Assembly (NCBI GenBank): GCA_034437515.1
Contig: DAOTTX010000055.1
Location: forward strand, 1 to 7,049
From: DAOTTX01 sp034437515
GTDB lineage: Bacteria; Chloroflexota; Anaerolineae; Aggregatilineales; Phototrophicaceae
Direction of reading: 5' to 3'
Length of the DNA: 7,049 nucleotides
Part shown: piece by piece, positions 7,002 to 7,049 of the stretch
Layout of the letters: each line of letters starts with the position of its first letter
How positions within the stretch are numbered: position 1 is the first letter of the stretch
Notes under the pieces: model-generated
Database searches by the model: none
The model's input: the letters and a program-made list of their open reading frames with translations, nothing else
What the model was told of the DNA's origin: nothing
Translations under genes and position numbers: made by a program

Positions 7002-7049
7002 AAAGAATAAACCTTTTTTCACTTTGCTCAGGTAATCTATTGTGTATTT

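Noticed and set aside
7002..7049. Possible promoter upstream of the binding-protein gene
   Set aside because: The stretch is AT-rich, but no -35/-10 pair with acceptable spacing stands out above background.

Overview
The window is mostly one minus-strand operon for a branched-chain amino acid (Liv/HAAT-type) ABC importer. It reads from right to left: a secreted substrate-binding protein (5734-6987), a LivH-type permease (4308-5603), a LivM permease fused to a LivG ATPase (2365-4290), and a LivF ATPase (1592-2365). A strong hairpin lies between the binding-protein gene and livH. livH and livMG are 17 bases apart with the ribosome binding site next to the livH stop, and livMG and livF share one base (TAATG). 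Together they form a complete importer: the binding protein delivers ligand to the LivH/LivM membrane pair, and LivG and LivF hydrolyse ATP.

The left part (1-1526) is a wreck or mosaic, also read on the minus strand. A gene that looks like a major facilitator superfamily (MFS) transporter starts at 1526 and is lost after about 50 codons. At about 1366-1380 the similarity switches, in another reading frame, to the inside of a large SAM-dependent DNA methyltransferase of the MmeI / type IIG-like group. That frame then stays open for about 455 codons to the left edge. The methyltransferase lacks its N-terminal part and has no evident start. Within it, G+C drops from about 61% (841-1380) to about 49% (1-840) close to the NPPF motif. 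This suggests a second exchange point inside the same reading frame, or an assembly chimera.

The organism is probably a member of Chloroflexota (Anaerolineae or a relative). The main clue is the binding protein: its signal peptide ends in a signal peptidase I type site followed by Gln-Asp-Asp and Met/Glu-rich residues, with no lipobox. This is inferred from recall of family style, not from a search.

I see no tRNA, rRNA, CRISPR array or insertion-sequence transposase, and no convincing promoter. No stretch over 300 bases lacks a gene. The importer is a known system. Its unusual points are the LivM-LivG fusion, a large multi-helix insertion in LivH, the intra-operon hairpin, and the MFS/methyltransferase junction next to the operon.
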